Assembly (NCBI GenBank): GCA_037833965.1 | Contig: AP031351.1 | Coordinates: forward strand, 16,194,501 to 16,258,500 | Length of the DNA: 64,000 nucleotides | Source: Marchantia polymorpha subsp. ruderalis | Lineage: Eukaryota; Streptophyta; Marchantiopsida; Marchantiales; Marchantiaceae | Direction: 5' to 3' | Part shown: positions 48,572 through 62,011 of the stretch, piece after piece | Numbering within the stretch: the stretch's first letter is position 1 | How the letters are laid out: every line of letters begins with the position of its first letter | Program-made: the position numbers and the translations under genes | The notes under the pieces: generated by a model | The model's input: only the letters and a program-made list of their open reading frames with translations | Database searches by the model: none | What the model was told of the DNA's origin: nothing

Positions 48572-50600
48572 ACCTAGAATTTCCAGACACTTCTAATACG
48601 ACTTCACTTCCTTGTTCTAGTATGTGTCAATTCAAAAGTGCACGTAGATCGGGACCTCGACGGGAGCATTGACTAACCATTTAATACTTATGTAGATGTT
48701 TAGTAGTTGCAACTGGATGCTTAAATCTTCAAGGGCAGGGCAAGGCAGTGGTTATCTGATTAGAGAAACTCATGAGCTCCTGAAACCAGAACATCTAAAT
48801 TGTCGTGGGACTTGGTATCGCGATACATCATACATCGCTTACATGTTCTACTCACAACTTGACACTTAGCTCGCGGTCAGTTAACTCTTACTCCCAATTG
48901 GTACTATCTACAATTACATGCTATACACTTTCATGGTTGCGCGAAACCAGTAGTTCGGGTGCTATGTCGCTCCATCATTAATCATATAAAGATCAAGTCA
49001 TCTACACTCCGAATAACATCGTCCACTAAGAACAACATCGATAGGTCGAGACCTATCACAGAGAACATATGGGCTGCTTGATCAACTGATCCAAATAACA
49101 TTAACCTCAAGCCGGCAAGTACAATTTGATTTGCAAGATGACACAAAAGTACATATGGTAATCGAGCCAAACTCACTCCCATAGGAGATGTAGAGTAGAA
49201 GCTAGCGGGCCTGAAATATCCCTACACGAAAGTTTCAACTCGAAGAACTTACAAACCTTTGAGCTCGTCTCCACTATATAACTGGAAAGTGTTGACTCCA
49301 CCCGACGCTATTCGACCCGTTAGCCGCTTCCCAAAGTGTATCCGACTCAAATTCGTGACACACATGACAAAATCTCCAGAGCTCAAGCATGCAATTTTGA
49401 TACCGAAGTGCACAGTCATTAGTTGTATTTTCCACATAGATGTAGAGGCCTTGGGGGATCTCGAAGACAACAGCTACGGTGGAGCTGCTATCGTATATTG
49501 AACCTGACCGAAAGACAACAAGGTCCAGCATGGTTTATATTATAAATAATATACATTCAATCGCCTGTACGTGAGACTGTCAGTATCATCCAGACTTATC
49601 GTTCAAGTAGACTTCTGAAGTGCCATATCGGAAGGAATGTGGACACTGTGCGGAACGAATTGCCTCATAGAAAAGGTTTCATGCTCATCGGATACTTTAC
49701 TATCCGAGGAAAGAGTTCGACGACCACAGAAAACTTAAATAGCCATGCCTTCATCGCCAGTTGACCATGCGTGTGAATCGAATGTGCACTTGGTTATTCG
49801 GTCAAATTTTTCTCCTGTCCCGATGCCATTTGAAATCTGTCGATGTATGGAAGGAGAGAAGGTCAGGTCAATCCGAACGCATCGTTGAATAGATAATTGC
49901 TGATTGTTCGAGTGCCTACCATCCGCAAATATGCATTGCATCTTCCTTCTGCATTACTTATATAATAGATTACGGTGCATGATAGAAAGTCTGATAGACA
50001 GGTGGACGTAGCTGGTGAGTGTAGTTGCAGGGGGTGCAAATCGATCGATCAGGCAGTTGTGTTCAGCGTCGGGGCACGACCATCTCTGACCTATATTCAC
50101 ACACCTGCTGAATTCAGACAGGCAGGGACATTCATGGCCTCTTGCTAGCTAGACCTTGGGTGCGCGCGGAGCTGGGATATGCTGCGAAGTGCAAGTTTGC
50201 TGACAGCTCCGTTCTTGTGCACTTCGAGAAGCATGTAGGAGATATCGCAAATGTCAGTGCCGACTGATTGCGGAATTCCGACTATTTAATGGCCCAGTGA
50301 ACTGAGGTGAATTGCTCTTCTGCATGCCTTATTCGTTCACTTCCCCTTCCTTGTGCCATTCATCCTCCTCACGGGAATGTCACCTACTCAGCTGTAGATT
50401 CTCTGGGAAAGCTATGCGTTTTTTAGGAAATATGTCTTCATCTAGTCATTACATTCTTGGTCTTCTTGTGCCCTTGTACTCTTCTTGTCCTTCCCCAGGC
50501 TTGGACTCGACGTTCCAAACTTTTAGCATGTGTCATATATCTACTAATGGGGTCCTTTGAAGGTGTTTCTCTGAGCTACAAAATCTGGAGTTGCTTTCCG
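48572..50600. other. Spacer, no recognised gene
   Basis: Short open frames on both strands (for example minus 49274-49531) show no domain I can name. Short simple repeats occur near 50040. Confidence 0.45.
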
Positions 50601-50792
50601 TTCTCCGGCAGGATTCCTAAGAATTATAGTCTTCTGAATAATCTCATGGTGCTCGAGCTCAGCTACTATCATCTGGAGCGAGCAATTTCATCTTAGTTCT
50701 ACAAGTGGCGTACAATGAATACGTGGAAAATCTCAGAAAATGCACTTGCTGGGCCTCCTCCAGCAACTCAGGGCAAGCTGTCCACTTTCTAA
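50601..50792 (+). pseudogene. Fragment of a leucine-rich-repeat receptor-like protein
   Basis: The plus strand reads FSGRIPKN, NNLMVLELSYYHLE and then, after a stop and a one-base frame change, a YNEYVENLR-like segment and NALAGPPPATQGKLSTF before a stop. This is the pattern of the last LRRs and juxtamembrane end of plant LRR receptors (usual form L.GPIP....G.LSTF). With no upstream repeats or kinase, it is a small, broken remnant. Confidence 0.5.
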
Positions 50793-51628
50793 ACAATGGA
50801 CTTATCTAGTAACCTCATTTTCAATCAGATCCTGCTCAACAACCAGCGGTGGCTCATATATCTGGTCCAGATGATTATCTGGAAGCTGATTAGATGAATG
50901 TATGAGATATATTCGGAAAGGGCGGATCCATGGACTCATTCGAACCCAGCGCTTGGAACTCAAAAAAGCTTTTATACATATCAAAGATCCAGATATGGTA
51001 CTATGCTTTCGAGACAGGAGCATATGTCTGTGGGCACAACTTTCTGACGTGACCATTTGTTGGGCGTGAACTGACTTCGGAGAGATGAAAAAGTTCAGAA
51101 ATGTCAAAATTGAGGTCACCTTCATCAGGGAGCACATTCCCTGTGGTCTTGGTCCTCTTTAAGCTTTCAAGCCGTAGAACAATAATTTGACTCAACACAG
51201 AGTTTTCTTCAACACAGAGTTGCTCGCTCCGCCAGAGTTCCACTGCCTGCATCTTGTGTTGATACTAAAACATAACGTGACGTGTACCGTCGGTGAGGTA
51301 CCATCGGGTAAAACTAAACTTAAAGGGTCCCGATCAAGTTAGGTTCCGATGGGGTCCCATCAAGTAAATACCTCAAAAAAGTTGCTTTACTGAAAAAGAG
51401 GCGTAAGAGATATCCGACAAGAAGAAGGTTTCCTGAATGCGATACACTTAATCATGACGACTGTTGCTGTTTCGTGTCAGCTGGCACAAAACATAGATAT
51501 CAAAACTATTCTTCCGAACAAACGAACTCCGCACGTAACTAAACTCCGCGAAACAGATGTGAGACTCCTTAAGTATGTACTTGAGCGTATGGGACCTATT
51601 TACCACTAATAAGCGAGCAGGGTTGCCA
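50793..51628. other. Spacer / probable 3' UTR of the neurochondrin-like gene
   Basis: No recognised coding segment. Overlapping minus-strand frames at 50802-51252 resemble no family I can name. Confidence 0.4.
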
Positions 51629-54600
51629 CTAGTTCTTGAATAGCTGCAGTGTTTGTGAAAGCTCCCGTAGAATGAGGGGCGAGGTGCCTGCAACATCCAT
51701 TAGAGCTCCGAAGTTAGTGCCTCATTTCGTGACAGAAGGTTCATGTAGGAGAAACATAAGCTCGTGTAAATGATCGATCCTTCTCACCTGCCACCGTATC
51801 AACTGTCAGGACCCGTCGCAAAGCCTTATCGAGAGAAGGGTACCGGGGACGACCTTTCACGCACGTCACACAACCTGCAACAAGCGGGGTTCCGATTAAA
51901 ATCGAAATACGAGGACTTAAGAAAATGCTGCGATTGATCACACCGCTACCTCGCAAGCACCTCTGCCACACTGCTCGGGCAGGACCCGGGCTCAATCAGG
52001 ATGTAATGCACACCTGCCAGTATTATGTCCCAAAGGTCCGCTTCGTCTGCTTGCTCCAGTGATCCTCCTGCCCGCGAGACCTGTATCATTCCCAAGTAGT
52101 CTCAGTCCTCCTGTCCAGCCATGCGACAAACATACGCAGCAAGACTGTCGATCAGCCCTACACTGCAAAGTGGGCAGGAGATTATCGGAAGGCCAACTCC
52201 AGAACGGAGCGGTCCCTGCTCCACTTCACCTTGGCAATGCTCTCTACAGACTTGGTGATCAGCTGAATGATCTTGTTGACAACGCCTGGGCCCAGTTCTA
52301 CTCGACTCCTCAAAGCATCTTCGCTGGTCAGAGCAAGAATGCTCACACACACGCAAGTCGCCATATAATTCTCCATATCGCTTGATCTTTGGCCTGGTAC
52401 CGTCAAAATTGAAAGATGGCAGTCAATGATCAAATGGAGGAAGGAGATAAATCAGCTGCAACCCCCAAGCCTTAGTTATGGCTGGCTGAAGCACCGTCAC
52501 TCATTTGCAGAACGGACTTTCCTACGACAACGTTTCAGACATATTCTGGTTCAAGATCTACTGATGACGAAACGCAAAACACCCAAAAGGTATGAGGATT
52601 GTGTTTCACCCGCAGAGGCCGCGAGAGGAGGTAGTACAGATGCAAATTCTCCGGCGCTTATACCAGCAATCTCGTCTTTCTGTGGAACGTAATTGAGATC
52701 TTTTTAGCAGTCAGCGGTGCAAAACCAAACAGCTGCACAAACGAGCCTACATCGCATCAACTCTAAAGACCACACTAGACGTAGCAATTTTCTTCTACAG
52801 AGAGATGTGGCTGCAGTACTCACGAGATTGAATGCATTACCTTGCTTAAAATATTTAGCAAGACGTCACAACCGTCCACCATAGCACCAGGAATTTGATT
52901 GTGCACGGTCCACGCCAGATAACTGGCTAACTGCATGTGGCCAAAAACGAGATTGAGAAGCCCAGACATCTGATCAAAGAACGCAGCATAGAGAGTTCAG
53001 GAGTTCAAATCGGTTCAAGTTATAGTCAACAAAGTATACCTCTGAACTCCTGACTCCTTTTGGATTAACAGCCTAGGAGCGATGGAACTCGCATGCTCAA
53101 AAAGATCATCAATTGTAAATCATTGTTTCCATATACGATGTACAAAAACATGGTAGTGGAAAGGATGCCGACGATCAACCATCAGATCAATTGTTTAGCG
53201 GTGGCAGCCACACCCGCTAGAAGTGTTCAGAACTTACCTTTTTATGGCCATTACAAGCGACTAATGCAGTGCACCCATCCACGGATAAGGTGATCTGGGT
53301 AAGGAAGGGTAGCATGAACTGCATCACTGCAAATGACCTGTAACACGATAAAATAGGTGACAGCTCAGAACCTCGAACGCAACTTCCAAAGTCCTCTTCA
53401 ATAAGCGACTTAGTCGGAAAACGATATAAGCAAAAAAAATAAAAATGAGTACCTTTCATTAACTTTTGAAGTGACTGCGAGCATAAATCCCAGAAGCCTC
53501 AGACATCGTTCGCGATGTGCAGAAGGTGCTTCCGCCAGATATCTGCATTTGGATGGAAGGAATCATTTTCTGCCAAGCAGCTTAGAAAAGGGCAAAGCAC
53601 ACAGTTGGTTGATCAAAGTAAAGCTAACGGGAATAATGGCACCTGCTTCCAGGCAAATATTATGATTCAGAAAGAAGCTGTTAATCCAAAATGCTGCTTG
53701 AAACAGCCTTTTCTCATAGTGAGCACAAATTTATCGGTACCAGTGAGGTTTGATGAAGAGCATACCTGCTTGCAATGCGAACACAAGCCACAAGAATTTC
53801 ACCTTCATTCTGATTACGGGCCTGCATCGTCAAGGCGAACCACTTAGTTATTACTGCCCGAGCAATTGGCACAATTTGTCCTCAAGCTTCCATCTTCACT
53901 GATCACAACATCCTCTGTGAAGCGCCATCTTCAACATAACGACGAGAATAAATGTGGTAGTAATGAGATGGAAGCTTTCATGACACAGGACTTGTCAGCT
54001 CTTGATGTTACCTGAGCGTCCTCCAAGAGTTCGATAACAAGGCCGACGACTTCGTCCAACACTTTTAACGTCTTTTGCAAAACTGTCTCATCAATCCTTT
54101 GCAGACTTGACTCGTTCATATTCTTATCTTCATCTGCAACACATACATCTATGAATGAGCAAAAAGGCCCAGGCTTGATTTTGAAGCTAAACATTGTGAA
54201 TGAAAGTCAGATATTTAGAATCCGATGCGAACCCAATTAAGATCATAAAGCACAGGATGAGTAATATACATGGACCATTAACTAAAAATCGGACCAATAT
54301 TATGATCATCGACCGGAATCATCACTAGCAACATTGCAACACGGTGAGCCTAAGTCGCTTCGAGGTCATCTGCCGGGATTGAATATAATATTCTCGAATA
54401 AGTCTAAACGATTAGTAAATTCTCTTCTCAATTATGAACATGCCACTAGTTCAAAACAAAGTTCCTTCAAGTGACTAAAAACCCGTGCAGTGTTTACCTT
54501 CTTGATTTGTAACAATGTTTATGACAGATTCCAATAAAGCAAAACAACTCATCAACCTGCGTTCCTTCACAGAACTTCCATCGGTTGTCCGAGGCTCCTG

Positions 54601-57165
54601 TCCAGGATCAAACGAGCTTCTAGCAACTTCATTCAAGAGAACTGCACTTTCCACTCTCAGTGTCTCCACTATAAGAAGAAAAAACCTGGACACACATCAC
54701 CTTAGGAATCAGAACTGCTATAAGCATGACAAAGAATATGGAAGCGCATCCAATCTGTTGCGAGCATTACCTGTCTGGAGGTGAAAGGACCTTTTCGCCA
54801 GGGAGCACCATAGGCCCGACAAGCCAGGTGTCGCTTACTACTTCCACTATAGCTTGTGCGAGTTCCAAGACAATATGTTTTTGTTCAATGGCTGCAAACA
54901 TTGACTTTTTTCGATCAGGAGCTAGTGTGGTACAAACGGGGACCACCAGATCTATGTACTGGATGCGCAAATCAAATCACAAATCACATGACCTTCAAGC
55001 TTCTCACAAATAGCTCGAAAAAAACAAATATGTTTGGCAAGTACCTACTCGACTATGCAAAATTTGCCCGAGTCCTGTTCTCGCAAGTGCAGCCCACTCA
55101 GGTGAAATCGGAGAGGTCCCAATTGCAACCCTAACAGGCATCTGCAAGCAGCCGTTTGAAGCAATCACTAATTCACATCTCCTTTGTACAGTACTCGTGA
55201 ACAAACAGACAGTACCTCGTAGAACGATATGCATAACAAGTGATTCAAGCAGACCGAATAACTCTGGTACAATGTAAATACTCTATCTAAGGCATAACCC
55301 AATGCATAGGAAATTTGAGCAAATAAAGCAGAGGCCCAAAACGTGGCATTGATATCCAAGTGAAGAAATCGACAGATTCAAAGGACAGACATTTATGCAC
55401 TATCCAGAACAGAAGCCCAGAAGAAAAGAACAGCGGGCAGAATCGATCCATAGAATGAAATGCAGGTATAAGAAACGTAGAGAGGAACATTGTTAGAAAC
55501 CAAACGACGGATAATCTCGTACATGAAAGAAAAAACGAATGTTTGCCACTTGCACATACAGCACTTACCGAGATGTCAGAGACCAAGAGGGAATACAGAA
55601 CTGCAAGCGCTTCGAATTTAGAGATGTCTTGCTTATCACAGAGCTGCCTCGCAACGGGTAATATCTGTAAAAAAGAAGTTAGAATACGAACTGCTCAGCT
55701 TTGAGCCTGCTGCAACGATGAAACAAGGAGTTCGATTCCACAGATTGATGAGAGGCTCCGAAATCGAAAGCTTGTCCGGACTAAAAACGACATCTGAAGT
55801 GCGAATCTATGTGCACAAACCGAATGGTCCAGGAAGTTCTCTCTGCCTCACCACAAGAGCCAGGTTTTGAGCATATTCTCTAACAGCGTTCTCGGCAGCT
55901 ATCCTGGTCAGGAGGCAGTGGAGGAGCCTGACAGCGAGCACTGTCCACGAAGCCTCTGCAAACAAACGACCCACATCACGATGTGCATCTAATTCGGCGG
56001 CCGAACAGAATGGAGCAGGAACAGAAAAGGCATCTCAGAATCTGACTCGAAGTTACCCCGTGGGGAGAGATGGGCAAGACCTGAGGGGCTGCTGCTCAGA
56101 CGATGGGCCACAACCGGCAGAGCTACGGGCACTGCTATGGACATCAACCCCTTCTCGGACGCCGTTGCTATCAGTAGAAGTGCCTCAAAGCAATCATGCG
56201 TCGCGGCTTCATGGTCCCTTCAAAACCACAGACCCAATAAGTGCCTCGGGCAGTGAGCCTGGCTGCATGCCGTTCAGATGCGGACTCCATCTTCAGAAGG
56301 ACATATTTCACAGCTCAAGAGTTGTTACTGTTGTATTGCTTACTTGTTGGCAAGGGTCTGAAGAAGAACGGGAACTTTACTGATTGTTTCATCCAAAGAT
56401 GCAAGTTCTGGCACCCGACAAAACGCGGCAAGAATGGACAGTGCTAGATGGAGATAGGATCGCTGCTCAGCTCTTGCCTTTCCGGACTGTCCGGCCTCTT
56501 CAATCAGCCCACACTTTGATCAGTCCATGTCGTGGAGGTATATGAAAAAGAATTCAAAGAATGGCTGTATTTGCGTTGCGAGAATTACTTCCTGCTGTGT
56601 CGGAGAGTTTTACGAGGAATTTCTTTCTAAAATCGTCGAGTTGCAATTGAGTGATGTGAAGTGACATGTACTACTAGACTTAGAAATAGACTAGAAAGTC
56701 AACACTTCAGTGCAAAGTAGTTAGGTTCTCGCAAGCTACCAAGCTCAATGAACAAGTTTGAGTCCCACTTTGCAAGGAAGCGCGAAATTTACACATCAAT
56801 GCTACGAGTTTATTATCAGAGATATGAGCTTCAACGTTGTTGGAGCAGCCACTTCACCCTCCAAAGTAACACAGCATCAGGGCGATAGATGTGGAGTGCG
56901 CTTCCAGAATACGGGAACTCTCTTCCAGCAACAACAGAATTGAGGAAAAAATCAGAAACAAGTTTCGAGTACCTGAAGTGTTGATGAGTCTGTTGGTGAA
57001 TTGAAACCCAATGGCGTCGAAAACCTTCCGCACAGCGTCGAGGTCATCGCCCTTAACGAATTTAGTGACCAGCAAAAGTCCCACTAATCGCTGCTCGTCG
57101 CTCTCGCCACGGAGAAGCTTCAAGCAATCTTCCAAGCTCGGCTCCTTCGCCTTCGCTTTCTCCAT
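51629..57165 (-). CDS. Neurochondrin-family protein
   Basis: Eighteen minus-strand exons join in frame to ~680 aa: 57165-56973, 56497-56344, 56217-56081, 55955-55852, 55664-55569, 55141-55045, 54891-54771, 54685-54498, 54133-54012, 53821-53766, 53542-53453, 53337-53238, 52930-52841, 52679-52562, 52393-52230, 52080-52014, 51874-51788, 51687-51629. The N-terminus (EDCLKLLRGESDEQRLVGLLLVTK), FCRVPELAS, FEALLLIATASEKG, VESAVLLNEVAR, RERCLRLLGFML and LALTSEDALRSR are neurochondrin hallmarks in the right order. The family is an alpha-helical, ARM/HEAT-like cytosolic protein; its plant role is poorly defined. The first 17 exons are supported by phase and similarity. The last exon is uncertain: reading through the exon-17 donor instead would end at 51741 with 676 aa. 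Exon 2's acceptor is also a best guess. Length is slightly above Arabidopsis relatives (about 620 aa). The gene is transcribed away from the oxidoreductase gene. Confidence 0.88.
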
Positions 57166-57840
57166 TTTCGCCGTCCGCCTCTCCAATTCTAGACTCTGAC
57201 GACCTCCTTCCTCTACCTCGTAAAAAAAATTTGAATCCGCGAGCGAGATTTCCCTCGCTCTTGCAGCGAGAAGGTGAGTACAGTACTCGAACTCGAATTC
57301 TCGTGTTCTCTCGAGACTCGCATCCCGGAACATTGGGGAAATTCCGCATTTTCCTAATTAAATATTGGCAAAATTATGGTTAAAGACAATATTTTTCGTT
57401 AAAGTAAAGTAATTATGTCTAGCAGCAGGAGAACACGATTACAAGAATCACCAACTTAGTGCCAGATCTTTGAGGAGGGCGCATGGTTAATATAATTGGA
57501 ACAGATGGATGGAGTATTAAAGGGATGCACTTATGCGCATGCAAAATGTGCATCACGTAGGAACTTGTCACTTTATGCGCTATTTTGCCTTTCAGGTCTT
57601 CTTGCAGGTCCCGAGTTCAAGGGAAAAGCTAAGCTCTCGCCTTGTACGTCACGATGAAGGGATTGTCATCTCCGTGCTGATTGATCCCCTCCCTTTTGGG
57701 CGACGAACTTCAATATTTATGTCAGTGGTTGGATTGGATGGCATAGAGCAGAATTAAGCTGAATTGTGTTGTGGGAAAGAATTCGTGTCAAGTTTTCTTC
57801 GAGGTGGTCATACACTCTCTCGTCTGTGGTGGTGACAAGC
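57166..57840. promoter_or_regulatory. Shared divergent promoter region
   Basis: The start codons of the neurochondrin-like (minus) and oxidoreductase (plus) genes are only 675 bp apart, head to head. The interval must hold both 5' leaders and both core promoters unless a leader intron lies elsewhere. An AT-rich tract at 57345-57420 lies between GC-richer flanks. No TATA box is clear. Confidence 0.55.
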
Positions 57841-60800
57841 ATGACCATGGCAATGTTGGAAGCCACTCCAGTTCTGGCCTTGTTGGGCTGCGGAATCTTC
57901 GCGAGGGATGCATATTTGCCCATCCTCCAGAACATCAGAACATGTCTCTCTCTGCAAGTGGTGTGGAGCAGAACCCAGGTGCGTATGCTCTGAATGTTGC
58001 ACTTTGACACCGGGTCCGCTTGATTCAAGAACAATTAGTTGTATCAAGTGCGTTGGACACTCCATCCACCGAAACATTATTGCTGCTGAATTTGTAACAA
58101 GCTCTGTCATCCCCCTCGAAACCGGGTCCTCAACGATGGGTTTGGATGAGGCGCTAAACACAAAATGCTCGATTTCCTGTCGAGGACATTGTCATAGAAT
58201 CATATAATTACATGCTTTTCACTTGATGTTGTTACGATTCATTGTGAAGATAAGCACGATACTAGTTTTGCAAAGTATCTGTTGTTTCTCTTGGAGAGAT
58301 TGTTGGCTTCCAAGTCCACCCGTCCAGCAGGAATCTACTTCAATCCAATCTGAGCTACTACAGAGATCTTTTCCTTGATCTCCAAGCTTGTCTTTCTTTC
58401 TCCCTTTCTCCTAGCCACTGTGAAAATAAGAATCTCATTGAGCCTGGCCTGTTGATAGCAAGCATAACACCAAACCTCAAAGATCCCGTCTTTAAGGTTG
58501 CATTTTGTAGGCTCGCATCCCTGAACGTCAATGCTAAGGGTCTGCATAACCCAGTTGATCAACCAACGTAACCCCCAAATAGACTGCTTTGAGCTATCTC
58601 GCCTGAATTGTCTTAGAAAAGCATCGCCATGACTTCATGAAGGTTGTTATGCTAGGCTTCCGCCGAGAGTTTGCTCTCCAAGGTCAGGGAGTTTTCACCA
58701 AAAGCTGAAGCTGAATGGGGAGAAGAAGGTTTGGAGCGTATCCTGTCCTCTCCTCACATCCACTGCTGCGCTGTTGTACTGCCAATCCTTGTACAGGTTT
58801 GTACTTTCATTCTGAAGATTGAATTAAGAAGATCACTTTCCCTCCAGTCTAAACCGCTTCCCACGATAACACAGCAAATCTAACGACATAAGCTTGATAG
58901 ACCAGAACTAGCGTTCAGTTTGAGTAAGGCTGCAAAGGTTCAACGAGTGAAAGCAAAATACATAGAATTAACTAAACGTGCTGGTGCGCTTAATTGAATT
59001 GTTCCTTTTGGAACGTCAAATATGAAGCAAGTGTCCTATTACTGATGAAGTGAAACTGCCCTCTTGCACCGCTAGCCTGGGATCGTCTTCAGAGCACTGT
59101 GCGCTGGGAAACACGTGCTTCAAGGTGCCCAAACATTTCTTGATCCTAACATATATACTTGCGTGTTGTCGATTGCTGTTGTACTTTTCCATCATATTGG
59201 CAGTGTACGACATGTGTGAGGGGTTTTTTAAGTTCTGCTTGGGTAATCCACTATAATCTCAAAGTGCTCATCACATTTTCCTGTTTTTGCAGAAAAACCT
59301 ATTGCTGGAAGTATGTTCTGTCGACCTTCGATCAACTTAGGCTGTTAAGGGTCTTGTTTAGGCTGCCACTTTGGAATGCCCATGATATACGCGAGCGAAG
59401 AGCGAAGTCTCATAATTTTCTTTGTTCTTATACTGAGAGAGGATTCTGAGTTCGTTTTATAGAATTTATTGGTTTGATTTCTATATTTAATCCAGCTCGG
59501 TTCTATCAATCCAATTCACTCTTCGTTCTTTGATCATCTACTTTTATTAGCCATCCATCTGCAAATGATGAAGATGCTCCTGCATTGGGGCTGATGCTTT
59601 AGGCGATTCAAACCTGAGTAACGGTAGGGTCTTCCCCACTCATTTGCTAGTCTTAAACTTGTGTTCGTGCAGCGATGAGTGAGGGGATCAAATCTTTGCG
59701 AAATTTTACTTCTCACTTCGAAGGATGCGAAGACAAAACTCCTATCTGGGCTGTGGCAGAAAACTTCCGGTTTGAGCCTGCTTTTTACAAGGTAATCTGC
59801 ATTTCGATATTGTGATTCATGTAGCTGTCAAGTGCCCGGTCGTGGTGTAATATTCGGAAATTTTTAGGAGTTTGTTTCACTGCAATAGAACCTGGATCTG
59901 ATTCTCATCGTGCCACCTGACATCAATCATCTACTCACTGATCAAAGTCTAACGGCTATCGTTCATCATCTACTCACAGGCTCAGAAGATTATCAGCAGT
60001 CTAGGTTCAGTTGTGGTGGTGCAGGTTAACATAGAAGTGCCAATGAATGCCAAAAGCAAGTACTTCGAAAGCGAGTGGAGACGAGATCCTGATCTGAAGG
60101 TAGCTAATACAGCAAACCGCCCAGTCGAGATTCCTAGGATGTAAAATGTGATCATTTCCAGCGCGGAAATGAGAATCCGATCGTCGAAGGGGTATACCTG
60201 TACTAGCATTCCGTGGTCAAGGATTTAAAGAGGCCGCTGGCTGATGTAACACGGCATGATCATTTCTGCTTAGGTTGTTTGGAAGTTTATACAATCTCCT
60301 CAATTTGATGTCATATTCTGTTTTTGGGCTGGAGATATTTCTAGATAACAGACCGGAAAAAGTAACTGTTTATCTGGTGGAGCAGTTTCATACTTATTTT
60401 TGATCTTGTCATGAAGGGTGCTTTCATTACGGATTGTGGAGTACATTTTGTTGCCGGCCTGAGAGCAATGGTAACACACGTCAAACCCTTCATTTTGTGG
60501 TGTCCAGACAGTCGGATCGAGGTCCATAGAGTCAACGTGGGCCATATCCAGTCAAGGTTTGAGTTGTCAATAGTTTGTCAGCAAGAGATACGGTATGAAG
60601 TAGTTAGCGCTTCTTCATAGACGGGATTCAAAGGCCGAATCTTCGGAGTGACTTTTGAGGATTTGATTAAACACAATGTAAGGTCTTGAGACACTAAATT
60701 ATAGGCTCGTATGAGCAGAATTCTCAAAGTGCTCCGCATAAAACTGGTCAAAAACCTGCTGTTTTTCTCAGTCGTCAGTCTTGAGATGGTGTGTGCAGAT

Positions 60801-62011
60801 GGGAGGGAACGATATTGTGTCGGTTGCAGCTATCACAACTCACAGAGATGCCCTCGTGCCACCTCCTGACACTCTGACTGCTTTGATGTACGCACTGACT
60901 CCCCTGAAAGTCAGACAGGGCACACGTTACCGTTTCCTTTCTTTGCAGTAACCTACGGCTGAGATCGGAGCGCTCCCAAAAGAAGTGATAAAAGCAGGGA
61001 AGAGGTTTGGAGCGAGGCCATCATCAAGACTGATGAGTGCTCTGGATGTTTCCATGTGATGAATATATTTGCAGGAAGTTTCGTAATGGATTCTCTGGTG
61101 TGATGGTCATAACTTACTCTTCTTCGAATTATAAGGTCAGATATTTAGAAAATTGAAGACTTGAGTGCAGAAGTACCTGCAAGAATCGTTTACGAAAACC
61201 TGGGGACTGTCGCTAATATCGTCTATGATTCATCGTGTGCATCTAGGCATCTTGGCGGGTGGTCTGTTCTGAGGGTTCAGTCGAAGTGGAGAGAGGATTC
61301 AAGGATTCTCAGTTCGGTTACACTGTGAGTATTCAGGTTTACAGTTCTAACTGCGAAGTTGCTGGTTGCAAAATCGCTGCTCACTTGATACCATGTAACT
61401 AACCCGCTCAACCGATCCAGGTCACTTATACTCCACTTGAGGGCAAGGGCAGTTCAGAATTTGTTCCTTTATATGGTTTGGAGGCAGAGCTACGAGCCTT
61501 TGCAAGTGATGTACAAAGAAATATCTTGCAGGTTTGTGATGATCTTGCTGTAACACATCATTTTGTTTTTTCTACTGATCCTTGTGAACTCACGAACCTG
61601 GCCTTGAAAACATCAATATGTAAACGAACATACAAATAGAGCAATCTTTTGGGACGATGAACGATGGAAAGGGATAATCTAGGCTGACGTCAACGCAGTT
61701 CACGTGAGCTTGCTGCCAGCTGATTATTTATAGCGTTGTTTCCCTGATAACGCTTGGCTCAAGCAATGCCTTGTTACAGTTGTTCAGTTTCCTTACATTT
61801 CCAACTTACCGTGGTTATCCAACTGAGTGAACTATTGGGAATTCGGATACAGGTTGGCCTCATACCGGACTGGAGGAGCTCACCACCTGAAGCTTTGCAA
61901 GACTTGGCAATAATTGAGACATGTCTTGCATCAGGTTCACGTAAGGACGCACCAGTTGCCATGGGAATACCTTTGGTGAGTGAGAGAATGTGGACAGAGA
62001 AATCCCAATGA
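57841..62011 (+). CDS. Gfo/Idh/MocA-family NAD(P)-dependent oxidoreductase
   Basis: Twelve exons join in frame to 378 aa: 57841-57978, 58656-58796, 59076-59124, 59293-59310, 59673-59791, 59980-60099, 60417-60470, 60799-60887, 61075-61135, 61247-61324, 61421-61531, 61853-62011. Residues 16-21 are GCGIFA, the Rossmann G-x-G-x-x-A nucleotide-binding motif. E-K-P at 110-112 supplies the family's catalytic lysine, and D-x-G-x-H at 201-205 the conserved Asp/His pair. The C-terminal alpha/beta domain (RVVCSEGSVEVERGF, YGLEAELRAF) is also typical. Closest in plan to Arabidopsis At4g17370 (about 368 aa); the substrate is unknown, sugars or inositol-like polyols being usual for the family. Exon 4 is an 18-nt micro-exon supplying most of EKPIAG. 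The frame is open upstream to 57766, so an earlier start is possible. All splice sites are GT-AG. Confidence 0.92.
59293..59310 (+). other. 18-nt micro-exon encoding the EKP motif
   Basis: Exon 3 ends ..HVLQ plus one base (59124) and exon 5 begins at 59673. Only this 18-nt segment, between TTTTTGCAG and GTATGT, restores E-K-P-I-A-G and keeps phase 1 on both sides. Without it the catalytic lysine would be lost while the frame is preserved (18 = 6 codons), so skipping would give an in-frame, probably inactive protein. Confidence 0.85.

Noticed and set aside
60956..61060. Coding-looking stretch (AEIGALPKEVIKAGKRFG) in the oxidoreductase gene
   Set aside because: It is preceded by a stop and does not keep phase; joining 60887 directly to 61075 gives the family's expected FRNGFSGVMV segment. 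Treated as intron.
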